A stretch of DNA of 64,000 nt from Halobacterium sp. KA-4 (GCF_021028995.1 NZ_JAJJZG010000001.1:124001-188000), one strand, 5' to 3'; shown: positions 24,272-33,769, numbered from the stretch's first letter. Notes: generated by a model from the sequence alone, not told the origin. Numbers and translations are program-made.

Positions 24272-25240
24272 TTATTCGCCGTTGGAAATCGTGGTGTGCG
24301 CGCCGATGAGCGCGCCCGCGAAGTCGATGTTCTCGAGGTGAGTCTGCTCGTCGATGATGGAGTCGCGGACGTCGCAGTCGTGCAGCGTCGCGTCCGGGAA
24401 GATGACGGAGTTGTCGACGCTGGAGTTGCGGAGTTCGGCGTCGGCCATCACGTGGACGTTCTCGCCGATGGTGGTGTTCTCCACGACGGCGTCGTCGCTG
24501 ACGAGGTTGTCGCCGTCGAGCTTCCAGCGCACGGCGTCGAGGTACGACTCCGGCGTACCGATGTCGAACCACGCGCCCTCGAAGGTGAACGCGTGGACCG
24601 ACTGGCGGGCCTGCAGCCACTGGAGGAACCAGCCGGGCTCGTCGGGGTTCTCGCCCTCTTCGAGGTACGTCTGGAGGTCGGGCAGCGTCTCTCGTGGGAA
24701 CGCGTAGCACGCGATGGAGACGAGCGTGCTCTTGGGGTGTTCGGGTTTCTCCTGGAAGTCGACGACCTCGTCGCCGTCGAGGTCCACGAGCCCGTAGGAC
24801 TTCGCGCGTTCGAGGCTACCGACGTCGTAGGCGGCCAGCGCGGGCGTCCCCTTCGCCTCAAAGAAGTCCACGAATTCGGCGATGTCGAAGCTGATGAGGT
24901 TGTCCCCGGCGACCACGACGAGGTCGTCGTCAACGTTCTCGCGGTCGACGAGCTGGGCGAGCGCACCGACGACGCCGAACTTCTCGTCCTCCTCGGAGGT
25001 GTCTTCGACCGTGAGCGTCGGCTTCTCGAAGTCGCTGTCCGCGAGGTACTCGCGGAAGTCCTCCGCGAAGCGCTCGTTCGTGGAGACGAACACCTCCTCG
25101 ATGCGGTCGTCGGCTTCGAGGTCCGCGAAAATCTCGTCGATGACTGTCGAGTCGCCGACCGGGAGGAACATCTTCGGCCGATGTTTCGTGATGGGCCACA
25201 GCCGGGTCGCGTACCCGCCGGCGAGGACGACGGCTTTCAT
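24272..25240 (-). CDS. Sugar-phosphate nucleotidyltransferase
   Basis: A 322-residue enzyme activating a sugar-1-phosphate with NTP. Seen: AVVLAGGYATRLWPITKHRPK (first 10-20 residues; the GGxxTRL...PK signature), VVAGDNLISFD, FQEKPEHPKS, and FDIGTPESYLDA. The C-terminal 70 residues are left-handed beta-helix repeats (VENTTIGENVHV, SSVDNSVIFPDATL). Similar to glucose-1-phosphate thymidylyltransferase-like haloarchaeal enzymes feeding glycosylation of the S-layer or lipids. GCCTTATCGG (minus strand, 25261-25270) gives the start at 25240. Confidence 0.88.
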   Translation of the reverse strand: MKAVVLAGGYATRLWPITKHRPKMFLPVGDSTVIDEIFADLEADDRIEEVFVSTNERFAEDFREYLADSDFEKPTLTVEDTSEEDEKFGVVGALAQLVDRENVDDDLVVVAGDNLISFDIAEFVDFFEAKGTPALAAYDVGSLERAKSYGLVDLDGDEVVDFQEKPEHPKSTLVSIACYAFPRETLPDLQTYLEEGENPDEPGWFLQWLQARQSVHAFTFEGAWFDIGTPESYLDAVRWKLDGDNLVSDDAVVENTTIGENVHVMADAELRNSSVDNSVIFPDATLHDCDVRDSIIDEQTHLENIDFAGALIGAHTTISNGE

Positions 25241-25298
25241 ACCCCGACGGTACTCCGCGTCCGATAAGGCCTTTTTCATCCAGTCTCCCTGTTCGAGC

Positions 25299-25589
25299 AT
25301 GGACGACCAGACCACCCGCGAACGCATCCTCGACACGCTCCGCGAGCGCCCCGACACGCCGAGCGGGCTCGCCGAGGAGTTCGGCGTCTCGCGCGGCACG
25401 GTGCTGACGCACGTCCGTCACCTCTCGAAGACGCTGGAGGGGACCGACGAGGAACTGCTCGTGAAGCCGCCGGAGTGCCAGGATTGCGGGTTCAACGACT
25501 TCGACGACCCCGTGAACGTGCCGTCGCGGTGCCCCGAGTGCAAGAGCGAGAGCATCGAGGAGCCCGCGTTCGTCGTCGAGGACGTCTAG
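25299..25589 (+). CDS. Winged-helix plus zinc-ribbon transcription regulator
   Basis: A 96-residue protein. Residues 1-45 form a helix-turn-helix (RERILDTLRERPDTPSGLAE, SRGTVLTHVRHL), and the second half holds two CxxC knuckles (CQDCGF and CPECKS). This architecture is a known type of archaeal predicted transcription regulator. Box CCTTTTTC at 25270-25277 lies 22-29 bases before the ATG. It is divergent from the nucleotidyltransferase, which it might regulate. The stop overlaps that of the Rieske gene. Confidence 0.82.
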   Translation: MDDQTTRERILDTLRERPDTPSGLAEEFGVSRGTVLTHVRHLSKTLEGTDEELLVKPPECQDCGFNDFDDPVNVPSRCPECKSESIEEPAFVVEDV

Positions 25590-26005
25590 AAGCCGAGGCG
25601 TGCGCCCGGGGACGTCGAGAGGTCCGCGGGGTCGTCGTCCTCGACGCCCGCCCGCACGAATTCGTAGTCGTCGTCCGCGAGGAAGACCTCGCCGTCCCGC
25701 GTCTCGACCGAAACGGGGTCGAGTTGTGCGCCCTCGCAGGGGCCGTGCGTGCAGACGCCCGAATCCTTCTCGAAGGTCGCGGCGTGCTTGCGGCAGACCA
25801 CGTCGCCGTTCCGCACGGGCGCGCCGTCGCCCGTGTCGAGTTTCACGTCCGTCCAGTGCATGCAGTAGTTCAGAAACGACGTGACCGTGCCGTCCGAGAG
25901 TTTCAGCAGGATGGCCTCGCGCTCGTCGCCGTCGTCGGCGAGCGTGTACAGCAGCGTTCCCTCGGCCGGCACCTCGTCGACCGCAGCGATGCGCTCATCT
26001 CCCAT
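25586..26005 (-). CDS. Rieske [2Fe-2S] ferredoxin-like protein
   Basis: A 139-residue soluble Rieske protein. Ligands: C-x-H in YCMHW and C-x2-H in VCRKHAATFE, with a following CTHGPCEGAQL that matches the conserved third loop. No membrane helix is seen, so it is likely a small electron carrier or oxygenase-type ferredoxin. The second His appears one residue later than the usual C-x2-H spacing only if counted from C-R-K-H, which is standard. Start ATG at 26005. Confidence 0.85.
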   Translation of the reverse strand: MGDERIAAVDEVPAEGTLLYTLADDGDEREAILLKLSDGTVTSFLNYCMHWTDVKLDTGDGAPVRNGDVVCRKHAATFEKDSGVCTHGPCEGAQLDPVSVETRDGEVFLADDDYEFVRAGVEDDDPADLSTSPGARLGF

Positions 26006-26051
26006 CGACTCCGGGTATTCGGTGCGTGGATTTGAGCGTGCCGGAACCCGC

Positions 26052-26906
26052 CTAATAGTGCCTTTGCTCGATTTCCTCGGCGAACGCGCGGGCGAGGCGC
26101 GCGCCGACCTTGCACGTGGTGTAGGTGGTGTCGTCGTAGCTGGCGACGGGCCGGACTTCCCACGTGGTGTTCGTGAGGAACAGTTCGTCGGCGGCGCGCA
26201 AGTCGCGGGGCGTGTAGTGCCCCGTCTCGACGGGGACGCCGAGTTCGTCGGCGAGTTCGAGGACTGCCCAGCGCGTGATGCCGGGCAGGACCGGGAGGTC
26301 GAGGCTGGGCGTGTGAAGAGTGCCGTCGTCGACGAAGAAGACGTTGCTCGTGGCGCCGCCGGTGACGCGGCCGTCGGCGTCGAGGAGGATGGCTTCGTCG
26401 GCGTCCCCGGCGTCGATGCGCGCGAGGACGCCGTTGAGGTAGTTGTGGGTCTTCGCGACCGCGGGGAGCGCGTCGTCGGAGACGCGTTCGACCGCGGCGG
26501 TCGCGACCGTCGCGGGTTCGCTCCAGACGCGTTCGCCGTCGACGCCGCCGCGCGGGAGTTCCTTCGCGACGACCACCACGGTCGGGTCGACGTCGTCGGC
26601 GGGCGCGAACGCGCCGTCCTGTACGCCCCGGGAAATTGTCAGTCGGATAGTCGCGTTCGCGAGGTCGTTGGCAGCGAGCGTGGCGTGGACGCGGCCGCGA
26701 AGGTCGCGGTCCGAGAGTCCGTGCTCGATGCCGAGCGCGTCGCAGGTCGCCTGGAGGCGGGTGGCGTGGGCGTCCCACGCGAACACCTGCCCGCCGTAGG
26801 CGCGCAGCGTCTCGAAGGCCGCGTCGCCGTACTGGAAGCCGCGGTCGCGGACGCTCACCGTGGCGTCCTCGGCGGCGACGACCTCGCCGTCTACGTGGTA
26901 GTACAC
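26052..26906 (-). CDS. pabC: Class IV aminotransferase (aminodeoxychorismate lyase-like)
   Basis: A 284-residue PLP enzyme of fold IV, shared by branched-chain aminotransferases and PabC. Seen: RDRGFQYGDAAFETLRAY near the N-terminus, the PLP lysine in KTHNYLNGVLAR (about residue 152), and GGATSNVFFV. In haloarchaea this family member often sits with pabAB for 4-aminobenzoate synthesis; pab genes are not visible here, so the substrate is uncertain. It starts with GTG at 26906, 31 bases after the HhH gene on the same strand, implying an operon. Confidence 0.78.
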   Translation of the reverse strand: MYYHVDGEVVAAEDATVSVRDRGFQYGDAAFETLRAYGGQVFAWDAHATRLQATCDALGIEHGLSDRDLRGRVHATLAANDLANATIRLTISRGVQDGAFAPADDVDPTVVVVAKELPRGGVDGERVWSEPATVATAAVERVSDDALPAVAKTHNYLNGVLARIDAGDADEAILLDADGRVTGGATSNVFFVDDGTLHTPSLDLPVLPGITRWAVLELADELGVPVETGHYTPRDLRAADELFLTNTTWEVRPVASYDDTTYTTCKVGARLARAFAEEIEQRHY

Positions 26907-26937
26907 GTGTCGGGGGCGGACAGGCTGTGTGCGGCCA

Positions 26938-27441
26938 TCAGGCGTGGTCTTGGGCGGTGTCCACCCAGCGGCCGACGCGCTTCGCGGAGAGGTCGACGCG
27001 CTCGGCGAGCTCCTCGGGGTCGGCCGCGGCGAGGTCCGCCACAGTTTCGATGCCCGCGTCTTCGAGGCGGTCGGCGTACGCCGGCCCGATGCCCTTCAGG
27101 ACGGTGACGGGGTCGCCGTCGACCGACGTCGGCGTCTCCTCCTCGCCGGGGCTGGCGGCCTCGGCGGGTTCGGCGGCGCGCGTCGGGTCGTCGGTGTGCT
27201 CCTCGTCGACCAGCGACTCCGTGGAGGCGGCAGCGTCGGTCTCCGTCGCGACCGGCTCGTCGACGCCTTCCGCCTCGTCCTCGGTTTCAGTTTCGGCTTC
27301 GTGCTCCGCCTCCGATTCCTTCACCGCTCGCTCGGATTCCGCCGACGCTTCGTGTTCGACGGTCACGTCGACGCCGCTCCCGGCGGAGCGGCCCTCTTCC
27401 TCCATCCCGAGCAGCGATTTGAGTGTCGAGAGCAGTCCCAT
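26938..27441 (-). CDS. Helix-hairpin-helix protein with long acidic linker
   Basis: A 167-residue protein in three parts: a short basic/hydrophobic N-terminus (MGLLSTLKSLLGMEEE), a disordered Glu/Asp/Ala/Thr-rich region (about 15-108), and a C-terminal HhH pair (LKGIGPAYADRLEDAGIETV, then DPEELAERVDLSAKRVGRWV) as seen in DNA-binding or protein-interaction modules. Similar HhH ends occur on haloarchaeal TopA and others. CTTTAAG (minus strand, about 27466-27472) is the leaderless box. Co-oriented with pabC downstream. Function unknown. Confidence 0.75.
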   Translation of the reverse strand: MGLLSTLKSLLGMEEEGRSAGSGVDVTVEHEASAESERAVKESEAEHEAETETEDEAEGVDEPVATETDAAASTESLVDEEHTDDPTRAAEPAEAASPGEEETPTSVDGDPVTVLKGIGPAYADRLEDAGIETVADLAAADPEELAERVDLSAKRVGRWVDTAQDHA

Positions 27442-27486
27442 TAGCTGGCTATATCCCCCGACTGCACTTAAAGCCGTGCCCGACGG

Positions 27487-28290
27487 TCAGAGTTTCGCGC
27501 GCAGCGCGTCGTTCATCGCGGCTATCGGCGCGTCTCGACCCGTCCACAGTTCGAACGCCGCGACGCCCTGGAAGAGGAGCATCCACGCGCCGTCGATGGT
27601 CGTCGCACCCGCGGCGTCGGCGTCCCGGAGCAGCCGCGTCTCCAGCGGCGCGTACACAGCGTCCAGCACCGCGAGGTCGGCGTGGAGCGCGGCCGCCGGA
27701 ACGGGCGACTCGTCCTCCTCCATCCCGACGCTCGTCGCGTTCACGAGCACGTCGGCGTCCGCGAGCAGTTCCGGGAGTGTGTCGAGACCGTGGGCAGACG
27801 CGGCGCTTCCGACGTCGTCGGCCAGCAGTTCCGCGGTTTCGACGGTTCGGTTGGCGATGCTGACAGACGCGCCCGCGTCGGCGAGCACGAACGCCGCCGC
27901 GCGGCCCGCACCGCCCGCACCCACGACGACCGCATCGCGGCCGTCCAATTCGACGTCGTGGTGGGCGAACGAGCGGCGCACGCCCTCCGCGTCCGTGTTG
28001 TGGCCGGTGATGGTGTCCCCGGAGAAGTCGACGGTGTTGACCGCGCCGATGCGGGCCGCGAGGTCGTCCGGCTCGACGACGTCGAGGACCGCCTGCTTGA
28101 ACGGGATGGTGACGTTCAAGCCGGCGATGCCGAGCGCGTCCGCGCCCTCGATTGCGGCCGCGATTTCGTCGCGCGCCGGCTCGAAGGTGACGTAGCGGGC
28201 GTCCAGCCCGACTTCGTCGTAGGCGGCCTCGTGCATCGGCGGCGACAGCGAGTGTTCGACCGGGTTCCCGACGAGTCCGAATACCTGCAC
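27487..28290 (-). CDS. aroE: Shikimate dehydrogenase
   Basis: Reduces 3-dehydroshikimate with NADPH in aromatic amino acid synthesis. It has 267 residues. Seen: [16 protein letters not shown] (8-23, shikimate binding), [12 protein letters not shown] with the catalytic Lys, GAVNTV, the Rossmann [15 protein letters not shown], and the C-terminal [12 protein letters not shown]. Two in-frame GTGs compete (28302 and 28290); the box GTTATAAACG (minus strand, 28311-28320) is 21-30 bases from 28290 but too close to 28302, so 28290 is chosen. Confidence 0.94.
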   Translation of the reverse strand: MQVFGLVGNPVEHSLSPPMHEAAYDEVGLDARYVTFEPARDEIAAAIEGADALGIAGLNVTIPFKQAVLDVVEPDDLAARIGAVNTVDFSGDTITGHNTDAEGVRRSFAHHDVELDGRDAVVVGAGGAGRAAAFVLADAGASVSIANRTVETAELLADDVGSAASAHGLDTLPELLADADVLVNATSVGMEEDESPVPAAALHADLAVLDAVYAPLETRLLRDADAAGATTIDGAWMLLFQGVAAFELWTGRDAPIAAMNDALRAKL

Positions 28291-28310
28291 GCCTCGACCC
28301 ACTCGCCGCC

Positions 28311-28344
28311 CGTTTATAACTGATACTCACTCCGAACGGTTTTT
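28311..28344. promoter_or_regulatory. Divergent aroE/CaCA promoter boxes
   Basis: GTTATAAACG (minus strand, 28311-28320) serves aroE, and GGTTTTTG (28338-28345) serves the antiporter gene. Both have the 22-31 base spacing seen elsewhere. Confidence 0.6.
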
Positions 28345-28368
28345 GCCCGCGAGCCAGTTTCCCGGCGT

Positions 28369-29325
28369 ATGGCCGGCACACTCCTCGCCGACAGCGCGAT
28401 ACTGCTCGTCGGCATCCTGCTGCTCTACGTCGGTGCCGAGTTCCTCGTCGCCGCGGCGTCCGCGCTCGCTCTCTCCCACGGCGTGAAGGCGGCGACGGTC
28501 GGCGTCACCATCGTCGCGTTCGCCACCACCGCGCCCGAACTGTTCGTCAGCGCCACCGGCGCCCTGACCGCCTCCGACAGCATCGCGCTCGGCAACATCG
28601 TCGGGTCGAACATCGCCAACATCGGGCTCGTGCTCGGCGCGTCCGCGCTCGTTCGCCCGATGGAGGTCGACGACAAGACGCTCTACCAGCACGGCCCCTT
28701 CATGTTCACGGCCGCCGTCGCACTCGTCGTCCTCGGGCTCGACGGCAGCATCGGCACGTTCGACGGCGTCGTCCTCCTCGCGCTACTGGCCGGCTTCACC
28801 GGCTACCTCTACTACAAGTCTCGACAGGAGGACGACGTCGCGCTCCCCGAAGAGGTCGAGATGGACGAAGACGCCACGACCGCCGGCGTCCGCGAGTACG
28901 TCACGCTCGTCGGCGCAATCGTTCTCCTGCTGGCTGGCTCCCGCGCGCTCATCGACGGCGGCCGCGGCGTCCTCATGGCGTGGGGCTTCGACGACCTCTT
29001 CATCGGCCTCACCATCATCGCCTTCGGCACCTCCGTCCCCGAATTGGCGACGTCGCTCGTGAGCGCGATTCGCGGGGAAGCCGAGTTCTCCATCGGGAAC
29101 GTCGTCGGGTCGAACATCTACAACGTGCTCGCGGTCATCGGCGTCGTCGCCGTCGCCGTCCCCATCTCGGTGTCCGGGTCGACGATCGGCTACGAGTTCC
29201 CCGTCATGCTGGCGTTCACCGTCGCTGCGCTCGCCATCATGGCGTTCGGCGACCGCATCACGCGCGTCGAGGGCGCCGGCTTGGTCGTCGGCTACGTCGG
29301 CTTCGTCTACTTCCTGCTGCCGTAA
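28369..29325 (+). CDS. CaCA-family Na+/Ca2+ antiporter
   Basis: A 318-residue, ten-helix membrane protein made of two inverted halves. Both alpha repeats are clear: GVTIVAFATTAPELFVS with LGNIVGSNIANIGLVLG, and GLTIIAFGTSVPELATS with IGNVVGSNIYNVLAVIG. The central acidic loop (about 155-170) is short. This is the YrbG/MJ0091 type, exchanging Ca2+ for Na+ (or K+). A second CaCA gene follows 57 bases later in the same direction. Confidence 0.94.
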   Translation: MAGTLLADSAILLVGILLLYVGAEFLVAAASALALSHGVKAATVGVTIVAFATTAPELFVSATGALTASDSIALGNIVGSNIANIGLVLGASALVRPMEVDDKTLYQHGPFMFTAAVALVVLGLDGSIGTFDGVVLLALLAGFTGYLYYKSRQEDDVALPEEVEMDEDATTAGVREYVTLVGAIVLLLAGSRALIDGGRGVLMAWGFDDLFIGLTIIAFGTSVPELATSLVSAIRGEAEFSIGNVVGSNIYNVLAVIGVVAVAVPISVSGSTIGYEFPVMLAFTVAALAIMAFGDRITRVEGAGLVVGYVGFVYFLLP

Positions 29326-29382
29326 CCCGGAATCCGTCGCCCAACCACAAGCGTTAGGGAGCGCTTCGCGGACAGTGTCGGT

Positions 29383-30702
29383 ATGTTACGAGAGCGGCTA
29401 CAGCACCCACTGACGGCGCTGGCGCTCGCGACGCTGCTGACCGCGCCGTGGGTCGGCGTCTTCCTCACCGGCGGCCCCGACGCGTACGGGTTCGGCGAAG
29501 TCACGACCGTCGCGGTCAGCGGCATCGCCGTCCTCGGCGCGGCGTTCCTGCTGGCGTGGGGTGCCGAGACCGCCGAGAAGGACGTACCACCCGCGTTCGC
29601 CATCGCCGTGCTCGCGGTGCTCGCAGTTGCCCCCGAGTACGCCGTCGACGCCCTGTACGCGTGGACCGCCGGCGCGAACGCCGGGACCGCACGCGGCATC
29701 GAGGCCGCGAACCTCGCGGTCGCGAACATGACCGGTGCGAACCGCATCCTCATCGGGCTCGGGTGGTCCGGCGTCGCGCTGTTCACCGTCTACAAGGCCC
29801 GCTCCTCGAAGGACCCCGCGGTCGAGCAGCGCGGCGGCCTCCGTAGCGTCGTCAACCTCGACCCCGCCATCGCCACCGAAATCACGTTCCTGCTCGCGGC
29901 GACCGCCTACGCCTTCCTCGTGCCGCTCCGGGGCGGCATCGACATCGTCGACACGGTCGTGCTCGTCGGGCTGTTCGCGGCCTACATCGCCATCATCATC
30001 CGCGGCGACGTCTCCCACGACACCGAACACGTCGGCGTCCCCGCGTACCTCCAGGAACTCCGGCAGCCCGCCCGCGTCGCCACCGTCCTCTTCCTGTTCG
30101 CGTTCTCCGGCGCAGTCATCTACACCGCCGTCCACCCGTTCGCGCACGGCCTCGAAGTGCTCGGCGAGGGCGCCGGCATCCCGCCGTTCTTCATGATTCA
30201 GTGGATTGCGCCGCTGGCCTCCGAGGCACCCGAACTCATCGTCGTCGTCTACCTCGTGAACAAGGCGCGCTCGACGGCCGGGTTCAACGCGCTCATCTCC
30301 TCGAAGCTCAACCAGTGGACGCTGCTCATCGGGACGCTCGCGGTCGTCTACAGCATCGCGTACGGGGGTGTCGCCACGCTCCCGTTCGACGAGAAGCAGG
30401 CCGCCGAAATCTGGATTACCGCCGCCCAGAGCCTCTTCGCCATCGCCATCCTCGCGAACTTCAACATCGCCGTCTGGGAGGGGCTCACGCTGCTGGTGCT
30501 GTTCCTCACGCAGGTGTTCGTGGAGTTCGGCATCATCCGGCTGGTCGCGGAGCCCCGAGCGACCGAACTCAGCATCCTCGTGCTCTACGCCTACACCGTC
30601 GTCTACCTCGCGCTCGCCGTGGTGTTGCTCGTGCGTCGCCGCGAGTCCGTCGCCCGGCTGCTCCGAGTCACCGCACGGGGCGCTCGGTCGGCGTTCGAGT
30701 AG
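29383..30702 (+). CDS. Second CaCA-superfamily membrane antiporter, longer and divergent
   Basis: A 439-residue membrane protein with about 11-12 hydrophobic segments. The alpha-repeat signatures are weak but readable: VLAVAPEYAVDALYAW with NMTGANRILIGLGWSG, and APLASEAPELIVVVYLVN. The usual GNxxGSN is altered to NMTGANR in the first half, so ion selectivity may differ from the preceding gene. The basic C-terminus is cytoplasmic. Likely co-expressed with the upstream antiporter, although AGCGTTAGGG at 29349-29358 could be a separate promoter. Confidence 0.85.
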   Translation: MLRERLQHPLTALALATLLTAPWVGVFLTGGPDAYGFGEVTTVAVSGIAVLGAAFLLAWGAETAEKDVPPAFAIAVLAVLAVAPEYAVDALYAWTAGANAGTARGIEAANLAVANMTGANRILIGLGWSGVALFTVYKARSSKDPAVEQRGGLRSVVNLDPAIATEITFLLAATAYAFLVPLRGGIDIVDTVVLVGLFAAYIAIIIRGDVSHDTEHVGVPAYLQELRQPARVATVLFLFAFSGAVIYTAVHPFAHGLEVLGEGAGIPPFFMIQWIAPLASEAPELIVVVYLVNKARSTAGFNALISSKLNQWTLLIGTLAVVYSIAYGGVATLPFDEKQAAEIWITAAQSLFAIAILANFNIAVWEGLTLLVLFLTQVFVEFGIIRLVAEPRATELSILVLYAYTVVYLALAVVLLVRRRESVARLLRVTARGARSAFE

Positions 30703-30770
30703 CGCCGCGGGACGCGGACAGTTCGTCGGGGAACGGCAGTCGTTTTACGGCCCACTGCGTACCGCAGGCC

Positions 30771-32126
30771 GTGATTGGAATCGTCGTGAGCCGGGCCGAC
30801 AGCGCGTCCGAACACATCGGCGAGCAGCTGTTGGCGCTCGGCGGCTTCGAGCAGACCGGCGAGGGCGTCTATCGTAGGGAGGGGTTCGAGCTCCGGGAGT
30901 TCGACGACCTCCACATCGACCTCGAGGACCCCGCGACGGCGTTCGACGACCCCGACTACGTGGTGGTCGTCTCCCGGCACGCCGGCGACACCGGCGCGCT
31001 GCTGACCGCCCACCACACCGGGAACTTCGGCGATGCGGAGTACGGCGGCGAGGACCGCGCGCTCGCGGAAGCCTGCCCGAATGCCCACCGCGAGGTCGTC
31101 GATGCGCTCCGCGAGCACGCTCCCGACGGCTACGAGGTCGGCATGGAGTGCACGCACCACGGCCCGACCGAGGTGAGCGCGCCGTCGATGTTCGTGGAAC
31201 TCGGCAGCGACGAGGCGCAGTGGGACGACCCAGAGGGAGCGCGAGCGGTCGCGCAGGCTGTCCTCGACCTCCGCGGCGTCGACGCGCGCTCGGACCGCGC
31301 GCTCGTCGCGTTCGGCGGCGGCCACTACGCCCCCCGTCCCACGCGCATCGTCAGGGAGACCGACTGGGGCGTCGGCCACGTCGCCGCCGACTGGTGTCTC
31401 GACGACCTCGGCGACCCTGAGGACCACCAAGACGTCATCGAGCGGATGTTCGAGGCGAGCGGCGCGGAACACGCTGTCGTGGACGGCGACAAGCGCGCAG
31501 TCGAGCGCGTCGTCTCGGAGTTGGGCTACCGCGTCGTCAGCGAGACGTGGGTCCGGGAGACCGACGACGTTCCCCTCGAACTCGTGGACAGCATCGAAGA
31601 ACGCGTCGGCACAGTCGACGACGGCCTCCGCTTCGGCGCGCCTGCGACGGCCCACGAAGACGGCTACGCGGTCGTCGACCTGCCCGCCGACTTGCTCGAC
31701 GTCGTCCACGCGACCGACCCCGAGGCGGCCGTCGACGCCGCCGCCGAGACCGCGCTCGCCTACGCCACCGACGAGAACGGCAACCGGCTCGCCGGCCCCG
31801 CCGCGTTCGCGGACGAAGAGGCCTACGACGCGTTCCTCGCTCGCGTTGCGAACATTCTCGAACGCGACTACGACGTGACCCGCGAGGACGGCGCGTTGAC
31901 CGCGACGCGGGACGCGTTCGACCCCGCCGCCGCCAGCGAACTCGGCGTTCCCGAAGGCCCCAAATTCGGGAAACTCGCCGCCGGCGAACCCGTGGCCGTC
32001 GACGACGCGGAAATCCGGCCGGCCGACGTCACCCGCACCGAGACGACCACCGTTTCGGTCGGGTTCCGCGAGCGGACGCGTGAGCGCGTGCGACGCCCGT
32101 CCGACGCGGAGGGGAAAGGTAATTAA
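30771..32126 (+). CDS. dtdA: D-aminoacyl-tRNA deacylase (archaeal DTD2 type)
   Basis: Hydrolyses D-aminoacyl-tRNAs and so protects translation from D-amino acids. It has 451 residues: an N-terminal DTD2 domain with TAHHTGNFG and [10 protein letters not shown], and the signature [10 protein letters not shown] near residue 183; the C-terminal 170 residues are an extension typical of haloarchaeal proteins. The start is GTG at 30771, chosen because CGTTTTACGG (30741-30750) is 21-30 bases upstream. The stop TAA lies in the TATA box of ftsZ. Confidence 0.92.
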   Translation: MIGIVVSRADSASEHIGEQLLALGGFEQTGEGVYRREGFELREFDDLHIDLEDPATAFDDPDYVVVVSRHAGDTGALLTAHHTGNFGDAEYGGEDRALAEACPNAHREVVDALREHAPDGYEVGMECTHHGPTEVSAPSMFVELGSDEAQWDDPEGARAVAQAVLDLRGVDARSDRALVAFGGGHYAPRPTRIVRETDWGVGHVAADWCLDDLGDPEDHQDVIERMFEASGAEHAVVDGDKRAVERVVSELGYRVVSETWVRETDDVPLELVDSIEERVGTVDDGLRFGAPATAHEDGYAVVDLPADLLDVVHATDPEAAVDAAAETALAYATDENGNRLAGPAAFADEEAYDAFLARVANILERDYDVTREDGALTATRDAFDPAAASELGVPEGPKFGKLAAGEPVAVDDAEIRPADVTRTETTTVSVGFRERTRERVRRPSDAEGKGN

Positions 32127-32127
32127 G
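32118..32127 (+). promoter_or_regulatory. ftsZ1 promoter box
   Basis: GGTAATTAAG, 26-35 bases before the ftsZ ATG, overlapping the last codons and stop of dtdA. Transcription of dtdA reading through would cross the ftsZ promoter. Confidence 0.6.
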
Positions 32128-32152
32128 CCTCACACGCTACCCGTTACGCAAC

Positions 32153-33310
32153 ATGGACTCGATTGTGCAGGACGCCATCGACGAAGCCGAGGAGGACTCG
32201 GCTTCGGAGGCAGGTGACGTCCCAGCGGAGGGGACGAGCGCCAGCGTCCCCACCGGCGAGATGACTGACGACGAACTCGAGGACGTCCTCCAGGAGCTCC
32301 AGACGAGCATCACCGTCGTGGGCTGTGGCGGGGCGGGCTCGAACACTATCGACCGAATGTTCGAGGAGGGCATCCACGGCGCATCGCTGGTCGCCGCCAA
32401 CACCGACGTCCAGCACCTCGTCGAAATCGAGGCCGACACCAAGATTCTCATGGGCCAGCAGAAGACCCAGGGCCGAGGTGCCGGCTCGCTCCCGCAGGTC
32501 GGCGAGGAAGCCGCCCTCGAATCACAGGACGAAATCCGGGACTCCATCGAGGGCTCGGACATGGTGTTCGTCACCGCCGGCCTCGGTGGTGGCACTGGCA
32601 CTGGCTCCGCGCCCGTCGTCGCGAAGGCCGCCCGCGAAGCCGGCGCGCTCACCATCGCCATCGTCACCACGCCGTTCACGGCCGAGGGCGAGGTCCGCCG
32701 CACGAACGCCGAAGCCGGCCTCGAACGCCTCCGCGACGTCGCCGACACCGTCATCGTCGTCCCCAACGACCGCCTCCTCGACTCGGTCGGCAAGCTCCCC
32801 GTCCGGGAAGCGTTCAAAGTGTCGGACGAAGTCCTCATGCGCTCCGTGAAGGGCATCACGGAACTCATCACCAAGCCCGGCCTCGTCAACCTCGACTTCG
32901 CCGACGTTCGCACCGTCATGGAGAAGGGTGGCGTCGCCATGATTGGCCTCGGCGAAGCCGACTCCGACGCCAAAGCCGCCGACTCCGTCAAGAGCGCGCT
33001 GCGCTCCCCGCTGCTCGACGTCGACATCTCCTCTGCGAACTCCGCGCTCGTCAACGTGACTGGTGGCCCGGACATGAGCATCGAAGAGGCTGAAGGCGTC
33101 GTCGAGCAGCTCTACGACCGCATCGACCCCGACGCCCGCATCATCTGGGGGACCAGCATCGACGAGGACCTCGACGGCGAAATGCGCACCATGGTCGTCG
33201 TCACCGGCGTCGCCTCCCCGCAGATTTACGGCCGCAACGACGCCCCCGAGCCAGAGCCCGAGCCCGACGGCGGCGACAGCGAAATCGACGACATCGACTA
33301 CGTCGAATAG
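32153..33310 (+). CDS. ftsZ1: Cell division GTPase FtsZ (FtsZ1 type)
   Basis: Tubulin-like GTPase forming the division ring. It has 385 residues: an acidic N-terminal extension (1-50), [22 protein letters not shown], the tubulin signature GGGTGTGSA (145-153), the T7 loop NLDFADV with catalytic Asp, and a C-terminal acidic tail ([16 protein letters not shown]). Euryarchaea have two FtsZ proteins; the position just upstream of secE-nusG is the one I associate with FtsZ1. The ATG is 26 bases after a clear TATA box. A dispersed repeat with a T-run starts right after the stop. Confidence 0.95.
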   Translation: MDSIVQDAIDEAEEDSASEAGDVPAEGTSASVPTGEMTDDELEDVLQELQTSITVVGCGGAGSNTIDRMFEEGIHGASLVAANTDVQHLVEIEADTKILMGQQKTQGRGAGSLPQVGEEAALESQDEIRDSIEGSDMVFVTAGLGGGTGTGSAPVVAKAAREAGALTIAIVTTPFTAEGEVRRTNAEAGLERLRDVADTVIVVPNDRLLDSVGKLPVREAFKVSDEVLMRSVKGITELITKPGLVNLDFADVRTVMEKGGVAMIGLGEADSDAKAADSVKSALRSPLLDVDISSANSALVNVTGGPDMSIEEAEGVVEQLYDRIDPDARIIWGTSIDEDLDGEMRTMVVVTGVASPQIYGRNDAPEPEPEPDGGDSEIDDIDYVE

Positions 33311-33312
33311 TA

Positions 33313-33426
33313 CCTTTTTCCGCCTCGGGTGTCCTCGCTCCCGCTGGTCGCTGCGGGCACCACTCGGCGCAAAAATCTACGCTAAAAAGGCCTGCCTCCG
33401 CGGGGCGGAGCCCCGCTCCGGCAGTG
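33313..33426 (-). repeat. Dispersed intergenic repeat, copy 2
   Basis: Inverted relative to 11873-12040 and shorter: it lacks the 51-base insertion. It begins two bases after the ftsZ stop with CCTTTTTCCGCC, a plausible terminator, and includes the palindrome GCGGGGC-GGA-GCCCCGC at 33400-33416. Compared in the same flank orientation, the 3-base loop is reversed between copies (TCC here, GGA in copy 1). Followed by GCTCGCTTCGCTCGCGG, a further small hairpin, up to the next gene. Confidence 0.75.
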
Positions 33427-33484
33427 AACCGCTCGCTTCGCTCGCGGATGCTCTCGCTCCGTACAGCCAGTCCGCACCGCTACG

Positions 33485-33769
33485 CTATTCGATTTCGAGC
33501 TCGCCAGTCTCGCCGGCTGCCTCGCCGTCTTCGGGCCACTCGAGTTCGAACTCGACGCTCAGTTCTTTCGCGCCGTCGGCCGGCCCCTCGCGTTCGGCTT
33601 TGACCTCGAACGTCGGGCGGCTCGGCGGGTCGAGCGTGACCTCGTCGCCACCCGCTTTCAGCGTGATTGCGCTGCCGGATTCGAGGTTGTCGGCAATCGT
33701 GCGGAGGTACGTGGCGATTTCCTCGCGGCTGCGGTCGCTCTCGGACTCGAAGAGGAGTTCTTCTGGCAT
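33485..33769 (-). CDS. Amphi-Trp domain protein
   Basis: A 94-residue acidic protein. The start MPEELLFESESDRSREEIA and YLRTIADNLESG, then ITLKAGGDEVTL and an alternating beta segment ELSVEFELEW, match the amphi-Trp domain found in halophiles. Function is unknown. The minus-strand box CGTTTATCG (33796-33804) gives a leaderless start. Divergent from secE. Confidence 0.85.
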   Translation of the reverse strand: MPEELLFESESDRSREEIATYLRTIADNLESGSAITLKAGGDEVTLDPPSRPTFEVKAEREGPADGAKELSVEFELEWPEDGEAAGETGELEIE

